Positions 22,549-33,810 of a stretch of DNA of 64,000 nt are shown in pieces (the stretch's first letter is position 1; each line of letters opens with the position of its first letter). The stretch comes from Amaranthus tricolor. Its lineage: Eukaryota > Streptophyta > Magnoliopsida > Caryophyllales > Amaranthaceae. The position numbers were made by a program, and so were the translations under genes. The stretch is taken from NCBI RefSeq assembly GCF_026212465.1, contig NC_080056.1, positions 17,487,606-17,551,605 on the forward strand, in the 5' to 3' direction. The notes below the pieces were generated by a model that saw only the letters and a program-made list of their open reading frames with translations, was not told the DNA's origin and made no database searches.

Positions 22549-24375
22549 GTGTTCCCGAAAATGTCAATTATGAACGAGAGAATGGAAGAAGGGTATTCAA
22601 CTCAAAGACCGCCAATGTTCGATGGAAAATTCTATACATATTGGAAGAATAGAATGGAAATCTTCATCAAGGCAGAAAATTATCAAGTTTGGAGAGTTAT
22701 TGAAATTGAAGATTTTGAGGTAACTATCACTAACTCCAACAATGAAGTAGTTCCCAAACCAATAACCGAATATGAAAAAGAAGATTTTCAAAAAATGGAA
22801 TTAAACGCTCTTGCAATAAAATTGCTTCACTGTGGTCTTGGACCAAATGAACACAATCGCATAATGGGGTGCAAATTTGCCAAGCAGATTTGGGACTTGC
22901 TAGCTGTTACCCATGAGGGAACAAGTGAAGTCAAACGTTCCAAAATTGATTTGTTAATGTCTAAATATGAAAGATTTGTTATGGAACCGAGGGAAAGCAT
23001 CCAAGAGATGTTTACAAGGTTCACCAACATAACAAATGAACTTGTCTCCCTTGGAAGAATAATTCCCACCGACGAACAAGTAAGGAAGATCCTTAGGAGC
23101 CTTCCTCATGATGAGCGCTGGAGGGCCAAGGTGACTGCTATACAAGAGTCCAAAGATTTCACAAAGTTTAATCTAGAGGAGCTTGTTGGTTCCCTTATGA
23201 CGCATGAATTACACTTGGGAACAGCGGAAAGTTCCAGGAACAAGGGACTGGCCCTGGCAGTTAGGGAAAAGGACGAGTCAGAATGCGATGAGGAAGAAGC
23301 TGCCCTACTGGTACGAAAATTCAAGAAGTTTTTCAGGAACAACAGGTATACAAATCAAAGAAACAATAAGGAAAGAAGAACAAAAACCAATCTTGAATGC
23401 CACAAATGTGGAAGTACCGAGCACTTCATCAAGAATTACCCAATGTGGAAGAATGCTAAGGGCAAGGGAAAGACAAGGGATGCAAGAAGATCGGTGAACA
23501 AAGAAAATTTTAACAAGAGTGACTTTCGCAAGGCCATAATCGTTGCATGGGGAGAGACTGAAAGTGATGATGAAACTGTTGCTCCCGAAGAAGAGGAGAC
23601 AGCAAACCTATGTCTCATGGCTACACATGAAAGCAAGGAGAAGGAACCCATAAGGAAGCAGGTACGTACCTCAAATCCATTTTCTATCCATCCATCCAAT
23701 TTAAGTAAAAATAAATTAGTTGAGTTGCTAAAGGAGACACAAGCTAAACTTGAAAATTGCAATGTTAAGTGTCTCCAATTAGAAAAGGAACTCAAGGTAA
23801 GCAAAGATCATGTCTCCTATATAAACACCTTTAGATATGATGTCCAAAACAGATTTTTCGGTTTGTTGGACCAAAACATAATCCTAAAGGAAAGTATGGA
23901 GAGAATTAAAAAGGAAAATGTTATTCTTAATATTGAGTTATCACAATACAAATTATTAGGCTTAAACGAATAATTGAAAGATGCATCTATTAAAGATTTA
24001 TGCTATGATTTTCAAAATTTAAAATTAAATCAGGAATCCGACCGTAACAATGATGACAAGCTTGAATTAAGTTCAAGAGAAATAGGGAAAATCAAAATTA
24101 CTCCCAAATGTATTCAAGATGCTAAAAGTAAAAATTCAAAAGGCCTAAAATATTTTAAGAAAAACAAGAAGAAAAAGGCTTACGTTGATCTCCCTAGCGA
24201 CAGGTTCTGTTCCTTCTGTGGAGGAACTGGTCATCTAAAGGACCAGTGCACCAAAAGGGAACAGTACACTGTCTCCAACAGAAACTATGTTGATAACATT
24301 CAGATTAAGAAAAATGATTCATGCAAAATCGACAAGGAACCCAAGAAAGTCTGGGTTCCTGTAACTAACCATTAA
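22549..24375 (+). pseudogene. Sirevirus gag (one in-frame stop, one damaged zinc knuckle)
   Basis: The N-terminal part (PPMFDGKFYTYWKNRMEIFI, VTHEGTSEVKRSKIDLLMSK, MFTRFTNITNELVSLGR) is the UBN2-type copia gag domain, the capsid and RNA-packaging protein. The first zinc knuckle at ~residue 284 reads CHKCGSTEHFIKNY, where the last Cys is replaced by Tyr. A coiled-coil-like segment follows (KLENCNVKCLQLEKELKVSK). At 23971-23973 a TAA interrupts the frame; the same frame continues (LKDASIKDLCYDFQNLKL) to 24375 and contains an intact second knuckle, CSFCGGTGHLKDQC. It ends KKVWVPVTNH before a TAA; pol follows in another frame. The start Met at 22549 is 41 bases after the primer binding site, and other Met codons nearby (22561, 22573) could serve. 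Confidence 0.9.
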
Positions 24376-24392
24376 TTTTTTTTCAGGTCCAA

Positions 24393-27300
24393 GTGAGGGG
24401 GAACAGCTCATGGTATCTCGACAGTGGGTGTTCCAAGCACATGACGGGTGACAAATCTAAGCTTCTCTCACTTGAAGCCTACGATGGGGGAACAGTAACC
24501 TTCGGTGACAATATGAAGGGTGAGATAATAGCCAAAGGAAAGGTTGGAAGGTCCTGTTCCCATGCCATTGATAATGTATTTTTAGTCGAGAATTTGAAAC
24601 ATAACTTACTTAGCATTTCTCAATTTTGTGATAAAGGTAACTCTGTAAACTTTACTTCTGAAAGATGCATTATTTCTAGGAATGACACAAGAGACACCGT
24701 TCTTGAGGGAATCAGAAAAGGGAACACCTATGTGGTGGACCTGGACATTGTTCCCAGAAACAGTCTAACGTGTCTAAGTGTTGTAGAAGACGACCCACTT
24801 CTTTGGCATAAGCGTCTAGGTCATGCTAGTTATTCATTGATTAATACATTAAGATCAAAAGACCTAGTTAGAGTGGTGGACCTATGAGAATACAAAGCCG
24901 TAGTGGAAAAAGATATGTGTTTGTTATTGTTGATAATTATAGTAGATTTACATGGACTTTATTTTTAGTTAGTAAAGATGAAGCTTTTAATGAGTTTGTT
25001 TCCTTCGCTAACAAAATACAAAAATCTACTATAATCAAATTATTCACATAAGGTCAGATCATGGTAAGGAATTTGAAAATTCAAGCTTTATGAGTTATTA
25101 CAGTGAACATGGAATAAGTCATAATTTTTCCGCACCAAGAACACCACAACAAAATGGTGTAGTACAAAGGAAAAATAGAACTTTAGAGGAAATGGCTAGA
25201 ACCATGTTAATTGCTAGTGGTTTACCTAAAAATTTTTGGGCCGAGGCTGTTAATACTGCATGTTACATTTTGAATCGTGTGTTAATAAGACCAATCACTT
25301 CTAAGACACCTTATGAATTGCTTAAAGGTGTTAAACCAAATATTTCCTATTTTCGTGTGTTTGGATGTAAATGTTTTGTCCATGTGAATGGAAAACGAAA
25401 TATAGGGAAGTTTGATGAAAGGAGTGATGAAGCAGTATTTCTTGGCTACTCATCACATAGTAAGGCATACAGAGTTTATAACAAAAGAACAATGAGCGTG
25501 GAAGAATCCGTTCATATAATTTTCGATGAATCTAACTTTTTGTCAAGTGAACAGGATACAAATAATTTTAAGATAGGTCTTGCAAATCTAGAGGACGATG
25601 ATGAAGAATTGAAAGTGCAAGATCAAGGAACAGCTGGTGAACAGCCGATTCCAGCAGAAGCAGAAAGTACTGATCAAGTTCAGGAACTGCCAGAACATCA
25701 GGAACAGCAGACTATTCCCAATCCAGCTGTTCCCACAGATGAGCAGAACAATCCAGTAGCTAAACATAATGTTAATCAAGCTGATGAACCAGAACATGCT
25801 ACTGTTCCCACAAGAGATTTTGTGCCAAAACCTTGGAGATATCAAAAATACCATCCTCTTGATTTGATTATAAGTGATTTGAATAAAGGAACACAAACTA
25901 GATCTCAAATGAGAAACTTTTGTGCACACTTTGCGTTTCTATCATCTCTCGAGCCCAAGAATCATGAAGAAGCTCTAAAGGATTCCGAATGGATCATAGC
26001 CATGCAAGATGAATTAAATGAATTTGAAAGAAATAAAGTATGGCATTTGGAACCCAAACCAAAACACAAAAAGGTAATTGGATTGAAATGGGTGTATCGG
26101 AATAAACTTGATGAGCATGGAATAATTGTTAGAAATAAAGCAAGGCTCGTGGTCAAAGGATACAATCAACAAGAAGGTATTGATTATACCGAGACATTTG
26201 CACCGGTAGCAAGGTTAGAGGCTATTAGAATTTTAATTTCTTTTGCTGCTTTCATGAATTTTAAATTATATCAAATGGACGTGAAATGTGCTTTCTTAAA
26301 TGGTTTTCTTGATGAAGAAGTTTTTGTTGAACAACCACCAGGCTTTGAAAATACCTCATGTCTTGATCATCTCTACAAGCTTGATAAAGCTCTCTATGGC
26401 TTGAAACAAGCTCCAAGGCAATGGTATGAAAGACTATCAAAGTTTTTAATCCAAAATGACTTTGTTAGAGGTAAAATTGATAAAACCTTATTCTTTAAGA
26501 ATAAAGGTTCTGATATTCTAGTTGTTCAAATATATCTTGATGATATTATTTTTGGTGCCACGAATGAATTGCTATGTAAAGGATTTGCTAACCTAATGAG
26601 CAATGAATTTGAAATGAGTATGATGGGAGAACAAAACTTCTTCCTTGGGTTTCAAATTAAACAAACTGAAAATGGTATTTTTATTCATCAACAAAAATAC
26701 ATCAAAGAACTTCTTAAGAAATATGGACTAAGCAATGCTAAAACCAACCATACACCTATGGCTACAAATGTTAGATTAGATGAAGACCCAAATGGAACAA
26801 CTATTGATTAAACCATGTATCGAGGCATGATTGGCTCTTTGTTATATCTAACTGCTAGTAGACCCGATATTTCTTTTAGTGTTGGTTTATGTGCTAGATT
26901 TCAGTCCAACCCCAAAGAATCACATCTCACAGCAGTAAAACGAATTTTGAGATACTTGAAGGGAACAGACGACTTGTCCTTATTTTATCCTAAAAGTGAT
27001 GTTTATGATTTGAAAGGTTTTAGTTATGCAGATTATGCAGGTGATCTAGTCAATAGAAAAGGTACTTCAGGTATGGTACAATTTCTTGGCTCATGTTTAG
27101 TTTCGTGGAGTTCCAAGAAACAAAACACTGTTGCACTATCCACTGCCGAAGCTGAATATGTAGCAGCAGCAGCTTGCTGTTCCCAAATGCTTTGGATAAA
27201 ACAACAGCTAAGAGATTTTGGTATTAAGTTTGAATGTGTTCCCATTTATTGTGATAATACGAGTGCCATATGCATATCAAAAGATCCAGTGCATCATTCT

Positions 27301-27477
27301 AGAGTAAAACATATTCACATTAGGCATCATTTTCTTAAGGACAACGTCGAAAATAAAAATATTATCGTCAAGCATGTTAATACAAACGAGCAAATAGCTG
27401 ATATCATGACAAAGCCGCTCCCAAGGGAACAACATGAAAAGATGAGATTAGAACTGGGCATGATCAAGTTGAATTGA
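24393..27477 (+). pseudogene. Sirevirus pol: protease, integrase (internally deleted), RT, RNase H
   Basis: Protease with the active-site triad in WYLDSGCSKHMTG (24.42 kb). GAG-pre-integrase LWHKRLGHAS at ~24.81 kb, after which DLVR joins directly to VVDL: about 80 residues, including the second half of the HHCC zinc site, are missing. The integrase core continues in another frame (GKRYVFVIVDNYSRFTWTLF, first Asp), shifts again near 25.03 kb, then [12 protein letters not shown] (second Asp) and [19 protein letters not shown] with the Glu region (25090 on). RT has [32 protein letters not shown] and [14 protein letters not shown] at 26809-26811 separates RT from RNase H (YRGMIGSLLYLTASRPDI, STAEAEYVAAA, HIRHHFLKD, DIMTKPLPREQ). 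With at least four lesions it cannot give a complete polyprotein. Confidence 0.92.
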
Positions 27478-27951
27478 AGTAAGTGATAAATATGATCCTT
27501 AAAGACAAAATGAAAATTTGAAAAAGTCGATCAACCACAAAAATCTTGATTGAAAAATCAATTATTGAAAGAATCATGTACGCACTATTTAAAAGTATAT
27601 ACTGTGAGTGCTCTTATAATTGCATGTTTGATTTGATCAGATTGTGGTAGCATAAAATTTCCATTTATCTTTTATTTTCATAAAAAAAAGTTTTCATAAT
27701 ATTTGATATATTAATTTCTCCAGCAATTTTTTTTAAGAAGTGGGAGTTGAATCATCATAGTTCTTCACTAAATTCGTCTGTTTCCATTTCACATTATGTG
27801 TTCATATGCACGAATTAAATAAGGAACTTGAATCACCTAAACACACGTCTCCTCACATGCATTTTATACTCTCTCTCACGTCAAATCCTTCATTTCATCA
27901 TCAATTGCATTTCACTCCCAAAACCGTCTTCACACCTAGCTTTTCTTTCTC
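27478..27951 (+). other. Spacer between pol and the env-like ORF
   Basis: Non-coding, AT-rich, about 470 bp. No direct pol/env readthrough is possible because stops lie in all frames, so the env-like ORF would need a separate or spliced RNA. No clear splice sites could be assigned by eye. Confidence 0.5.
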
Positions 27952-29487
27952 TTGATTTTTCAAATCATCATGAAAACCAAGAATCAAACCCCAAAAATGA
28001 AACAACCCAAACTTCTTCAAGTCATCTATCCAACACTACTCACTCCCAAAACTGAGTCTTCATCAAGAAAGCAACAGGAAACCCCTAATGTTCAGGTATC
28101 TGCTGAAGAGATATCAAAAGAAATGATTGTTGGCTTCGGATTGGATAAACAATGGTATGAATCAAACTTTTTTCCTCAATTTCACGCCATCTTGCAAAAT
28201 CAAGCTTGGGAATCTTTAATGGGAAACTATTGCTGTAACCCAATGTATCCCAACTTAATGCGTGAGTTTGCTTTAAATTTTTCTTTTGACCATGGAGTCT
28301 GTACTAGTGAAGTAAAGGGGATTAAAATTGAATTTAATAACCTGATTTTAGGAGGATGGTTGGGTGTTCCCTCGACTGGTTTTGATAGATATGTTGTTGG
28401 GTCAAAAATTGATTTTTCCGGTATAAATGAGAAGTCAGTTTGGAAGTTTTTAGGGTTGAATGAAAAAAGAGGAAAAGTTAGTCATAATGTGCTATCACCA
28501 ATGCACAAACTGTTGTACAACATAGCAAGAAGATTTATTTTGCCTCGCACATCCAAAAGAAGTGAGGTTAGTTTGAGGGATGCTACGTTGATCTACTGTC
28601 TGGCGAACCACATCAAGATTAATTTTCCTTCTTTAATGATTTGTCATTTAAATGATTGTATTTTTAAAAGGAATGTGTTAGGATATGGTGGATTGTTAAC
28701 TTGGATATTTATGAAGTTAGGTGTTCCTCTTGATGGTCCAAATTATCCCATGGGTCCAAACAACAAAATAGGTGTTAAGTGTTGGAACAACTTGCATCTA
28801 AGATTAAATGAAAATGGGACTCTTGAGAATATTTTTGAACAATCTGAGGGCACCAATGAAGAAGATAATGAAGAAAAAGTTGAGGAGGAGGAAGTAAATA
28901 AGGAGGAACAGGAGCCTGTTCCCTCTGCCACTAAGAAGGCAGAGGGGCATTCTGAAGAGGAACAGTAGGAAAATTCATGTAAGGGGGAAGTTGAGAAGGA
29001 ACCTGTGGAGGATGCTGTGGAGGAAGAAGAAGAAAAAGATGAGGAGAGTTCTTTACCCGGTTCAAACCTTAGGAAGAGTCGTAGGCTAGCTTCCAAAGGA
29101 AAGAAACCTGTTGTTATTATTGATGATGACTCAGCCTCATACACAACAGATGAACCAAGCCATCCTTCCTCACCTAAACCTGCCACACAGTCACCAATTC
29201 AACCATCTTCACCACCACAATCACCTATACCATCATCACTACCACCAGTACACACCTCACCAAATCAAGGTTTAGGTGACAATACAGTTCCTACAGCCCC
29301 TCTATCCTCCATTCTCCTAAAAGTCACAGAATTTCAGTCTAGCTTCCTTGTTTTTAAAGATGAAATTCGTGTTTCTATTGCCTCACTATCTGCTCAAATG
29401 GACCAAATGGAAGCACGTTTGGGTGCCAAGCTCGACACAGTAGAGGTGGAAACAGAATACATAGATGATGAAGCTCCTGCATCTTAA
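27952..29487 (+). pseudogene. Sirevirus env-like protein with a single internal TAG
   Basis: 338 codons from 27952 to a TAG at 28966-28968, then the same frame is open to a stop at 29485-29487 (511 codons in total). A downstream Met at 27970 aligns with the presumed start of the left copy and is an equally good start. Order: basic N-terminus; a globular ~220-residue region (ISKEMIVGFGLDKQWYES, CCNPMYPNLMREFALNFS, SPMHKLLYNIARRFILPRTS, IYCLANHIKINFPSLM) resembling the 'putative plant transposon protein' domain; an acidic linker; a Pro/Ser-rich tract (SPKPATQSPIQPSSPPQSPI); and a C-terminal coiled-coil-like segment (SILLKVTEFQSSFLVF, MDQMEARLGAKLDTVEVET). I see no signal peptide and no strong membrane helix, so a true envelope role is not supported by sequence. 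Expected role and partners are unknown. Confidence 0.82.
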
Positions 29488-30444
29488 TTTCTCCTGATAA
29501 TCATCATATTTTCTTAATTGTTGCAACCATCACTATTATCAAACAATCTTTTCTTGCTTTTGTTTTGTACCAGCTGGGGTACTGTTTGTATTAATTCATA
29601 CTATGACCTACATTTTCCTTTATGCTACTAACTATCTGTGACGATTAATCATAGCTGATCTTGTTTGCATTCATTGTTATTGCTTTTTACTTTGTGCATC
29701 CTCATTCTCTCTTTGACTATGTCTATATGCGTAGTGTTGTGGTTTGATTGCTCCAATTCTTTTTGAATGATGTCAAATGGGGGAATATTTGACACAAACT
29801 TAAATAATGCTTGAGTATGCTTAGCTCTGATAATATCTATTATGTTGGACTTTAGGATTAAGGTTATGATTCATGATCTAAGGCTGTTTGGCTGTGTGTT
29901 GCTGATGATTGTTTATTGCTTGTTTATTGCTTGCTGATTTTGTTGTGATTGTCAAAGTATAGTTAATCTATTGTCAGTATATAGTTAACACCTTTTGTTA
30001 ATGCTTAATGCTCTGATACTTATGATCAAGACTGATTTATATTGCTCTGATAATAGAAGTTATTTGATGAACTGTTGCTCTGATGAGTCTGATGATGAAT
30101 TGTTCTAATAATAGTTTTGAATGTTCTGTTGATAGGAGTATAAGATATATGCTCTGATTATATGATTAATTGTTCTGATTTCAAAGTTATTACATTTGAA
30201 ATACTTAGTGATTTATGTTAACTATTTTTGGAAACTATTTAAAAACATATATTTTATATTGTGTTTTTATACTATATGGAGTAAACTGTGTTGCTATGAT
30301 TGCTTGGTAAATTAAATTGTAACGAGTTAATGTACTAAGTTATGTAGAGTTGTTTTAATCTCTGACATGCTCTATAATATTAATTTTACTCTAATTTTAT
30401 TTTAAGTTTGTTTAAAAGTTTTTCATCATCAAAAAGGGGGAATT
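29488..30444 (+). other. Sirevirus 3' non-coding region with two polypurine-tract-like motifs
   Basis: No ORF. The tract next to the LTR is AAAAAGGGGGAA (30431-30442). A second one, AAATGGGGGAA, lies at about 29775-29785, ~660 bp upstream, in the same context as the extra tract of the left copy (ATGATGTCAAA...ATATTTG). Between them GCTCTGAT words recur, as in the left copy. Confidence 0.7.
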
Positions 30445-31944
30445 TGTTGGACCTCTTGAGTTTTGATGATGACTACACTCTATTTAAACAAATATGTTTT
30501 TGTTTTTAGAGATTATGTGCAGGTCGATATCCGGTCGTAATTATGATCGTTGATAGTACCTATGACTTAGTTCATGGAAATGTACGTGTCAAAAGGATCC
30601 GAAAGATGTTAGAAGAAGTATATTGCTTGGGATGTAAAATGGAGACAGCAGGTCTACTGTTCCTAAGTTAGATGTTCTAACAAAACTGAAAATTGGAGAC
30701 AGCGCACTGTTCCTGAACTGGAGTCAACTTAAGTCCACTGAAAATTCTGGTTATTATTTTAATTATTATTTTTAGTTGATGTATTAAATAAAGTTAATTT
30801 GTTGTATTTATTAATTATTATAATTAATTGGCAAAAAGTTTTTCTAAAAATTCTTTACGTATGGTTTTCTAAATAAAGATCCTTTATTTTAGGATCTATA
30901 TTTAGTAAATATTGGATTTGCTAAAAATAGAAATAGCGGTTGTTGAATGGGTCTTAGCTATCATTCTTAACCGGTCTTTATACCTATAAGTTAGCAAATA
31001 ACCATTCCTAAGTATAACCGTTTCTATAAATAGCAAAAACGTTCCAGCAGTTATTACTGGAACAGAAACTGCTGTTTGTGAAACTGCTTCTTAAAGGGAA
31101 CAGAACCTATTATTAGGGAAAAGCGGTTATTGCTAAATAACCGTGGGCTTGAATTGGTCAACTTTAAATGCCTATTTTTAGATTAACCGTAGGAAGACTT
31201 TTTTATTAAAATCCACATTACTCCCATGATCTTTTGATAGGGAATAATGGATTGCAATATTCCTTATTCTTAAGGATTTTAGCTCTATAAATAGTGGGCT
31301 CGGTTATTCTTCAAAACTCGCCTTAGTATGAGCCATTAAATCATACGTAATTTTGGGAGAATTTTTACAAGAAAATTTTGTTTTTAAATGCCAATTAATT
31401 TATAATATTTTCTTGTGCAACTCATTGATTTTATTTTTAGAGAATTTTTATCATTTGTAAGGGTTTTTGAGAGAATTTGTAATTAGACTCGGATGAGTCT
31501 AAGGGGAAATTAGATAGCTTTTAATGAACCTAGAGAAGAGATTAGCTTTGAGTAAAGCTAAGGAGAAAGCTTCTAGTGAAGCTAGTGGTGAGAATTAGCT
31601 TTTAGTGAAGCTAAGTTTGTTGCTTTGAGTGAAGCAATTTAAGAGAGAAGAGTTGGCCTAGTTGATGCGCTTCGAGTGAAGTAAGATGTTTAATGTAATT
31701 GTAACGAGTTGCCTTAAACATAGTGGAGAATTTAGAAATCCCGAGGGGTCGTGGTTTTTCCTTCTATTTAGGCCTAGAAGGTTTCCACGTAAAAATCGTT
31801 TGTCTCTTTTAATTATTTCGCTCTAAGTTTAAGCTTTATTTATTTTATTCAATTCCGCAAAAACAGGGCAAAAACGCTTAAACTAGTAACAACAACAATT
31901 CACCCCCCCTCTTGTTGCTGGTCCCGTTCCTAATTGAGTCTACA
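30445..31944 (+). repeat. 3' LTR of the Sirevirus
   Basis: 1500 bp, near-identical to 20992-22493, with the TATA box at 31285-31294 and the hairpin repeats at about 31515-31690. Differences seen by eye include a lost A in the TTTTTAAAATGCC stretch and a shorter C run near the end. Confidence 0.95.
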
Positions 31945-31989
31945 TTATAACAGTTATAATGCCAACCTAAAGCATATATAATCACTAGT

Positions 31990-32225
31990 GGAAAAAAATG
32001 TATTTGCTGCTCAATATTTGCTACGGTTTTTGTGTATTAGCAGCAAAAAATAGAAAAATGTATTAGAAAAAAAAATACTCTAATTGCTGCGGTTTTCCTA
32101 AGGACCGCAGCAAATACCCTAGCATCATGCATTTATTGTTGCGGTTTATGCACAACCGCAGCAAATACCCTAGCAAAATTGGATTAATTGCTCCAGTTTT
32201 CTAATGAACCGCAGCAAATGACCTT
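31990..32225. repeat. Left subterminal repeats of CACTA-A
   Basis: Several copies of TTGCTGCGGTTT and ACCGCAGCAAAT, in both orientations and often as facing pairs that could form hairpins. Presumed transposase binding sites by analogy with TNPA sites of En/Spm. Confidence 0.75.
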
Positions 32226-33199
32226 TGCACAAATAAAACCCGCCATTTCTTTTTATTTCTCATATCTTCTCAAATACGTTATACAGTTGTTCTGCATTGA
32301 AAAAACGCTTCATCTTCATTTGCAATTCGTTCCTCTTCCACATCTTCACAAACGCTTCAAAAACGCTTCATTGTGTTCGTTTCTTGTGTTCATCTTCATT
32401 TTCACAAACGCTCTTTTACTCATTTGCTGTTATTCATCTTCATTTGTACGTGTTCGTGTTGTTGTTCATCTTCTTCATCTTCACAAACTTGTTGCTGTTC
32501 ATCTTCACAAACTTGTTGCTGTTCGTGTTGCTTCTTTTCATCTACTGTACATCATCAAACTTGTGTTTTGAAGGTAAATCCTTGTTGCTTCTTGTTGCTG
32601 TTTTTTATTTTTAATTTTATTTTGAACTTTTGTTGTTCTTGTTGCTGTTTTTATTTTTATTTTTATTTCATCATCAAACTTCGAATTTTCATAAACGAAT
32701 TTTGTTGCTGTTCTTGTTGCTGTTCATCGAATATATGTTTCTGTTCATCTTCTTGTTGTTGCTGTTCTTGTAAAAAATCTTGTGGTCATTTGAGAAGATG
32801 AAGTTGTTTTTGTTGTTGATGTTGCTGTTCATAAACCATGTTTCTGTTCATCTTCAACTTAAAATCTTGTTACGTTGTTGTTCTTGGTTCTTATTCTTGT
32901 TGTAAAAAATCGAATATAATCTTGTTGTTCTTGTTGTTGTAAACTCAATCAAAAAATATATCAATAAAGCAATATCAAATAAAAAAGGCAGTTTCGTCAT
33001 GAAGAACATGAAAGACTTCGAATAGGATTTGTATACGTAGGTTAGATCAGTCATGAAGAATAATGCAAGAAAAAAAAAACTCTTTAGTTTAAGAATATTA
33101 ATTATTAATTTTGGTCTCTGTTTTCGTTGTATTTATTATATTTATTTTACTAATTTGCATTATTCAAGTTTTTCATATATATGTTTTACATTATTTGAA
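32226..33199. other. CACTA-A leader region, low complexity
   Basis: Runs of TTCATCTTC, CTTGTTGCTGTTC and similar words. ORFs of up to 142 codons exist in three frames, all Cys/Ser/Phe-rich by composition and not credible proteins. Probably the 5' untranslated part or intron of the TNPD transcript; the same kind of sequence occurs in inverted form in B (44.2-44.6 kb) and C (60.8-61.1 kb). Confidence 0.6.
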
Positions 33200-33621
<422 letters not shown>

Positions 33622-33810
33622 TTACACAAGTTTTGGTCTCTGTTTTACATATATATGTTTTACATTATTCAAGTTTGTTAAATATTTGTGATATTTGTTA
33701 AAAATATGGTTTGTTGTTAATTGTTATACTTATTAGAATTAGAAATAAGTATATATGTTTAAAATTTGTGTATTAATTTTGTTTTGAATCAATTAATCAC
33801 ACTAATTAGG

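Larger units (their letters stand above)
20992..31944 (+). mobile_element. Sirevirus-type Ty1/copia retrotransposon, structurally complete, pol defective
   Basis: 5' LTR 20992-22493, primer binding site 22496-22507, gag-pol remnant 22549-27477, env-like ORF 27952-29487 (one internal stop), polypurine tract 30431-30442, 3' LTR 30445-31944. A 4-base TTAT flanks both sides (20988-20991 and 31945-31948); a fifth duplicated base is not matched. The insertion lies in the ~20-bp repeat array. By eye the two LTRs differ at about 25 positions in 1.5 kb (~1.7%), so the insertion is fairly recent on an evolutionary scale. The gag-pol order, two zinc knuckles in gag and the env-like gene after pol place it with Sireviruses (SIRE1/Maximus lineage). 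Confidence 0.95.

Noticed and set aside
22827..23804. Antisense ORFs of 63-122 codons across gag
   Set aside because: Complement of real gag codons; no independent homology.
27478..27951. UAG readthrough from pol into env-like as in SIRE1
   Set aside because: About 470 bases with stops in all frames separate the two ORFs, so direct readthrough cannot work here.
32188..32801. Overlapping Phe/Cys/Ser-rich ORFs of 105-142 codons in the CACTA-A leader
   Set aside because: Three frames open at once over TTC/CTTGTTG-type repeats; no domain and not conserved in frame in CACTA-B or -C.
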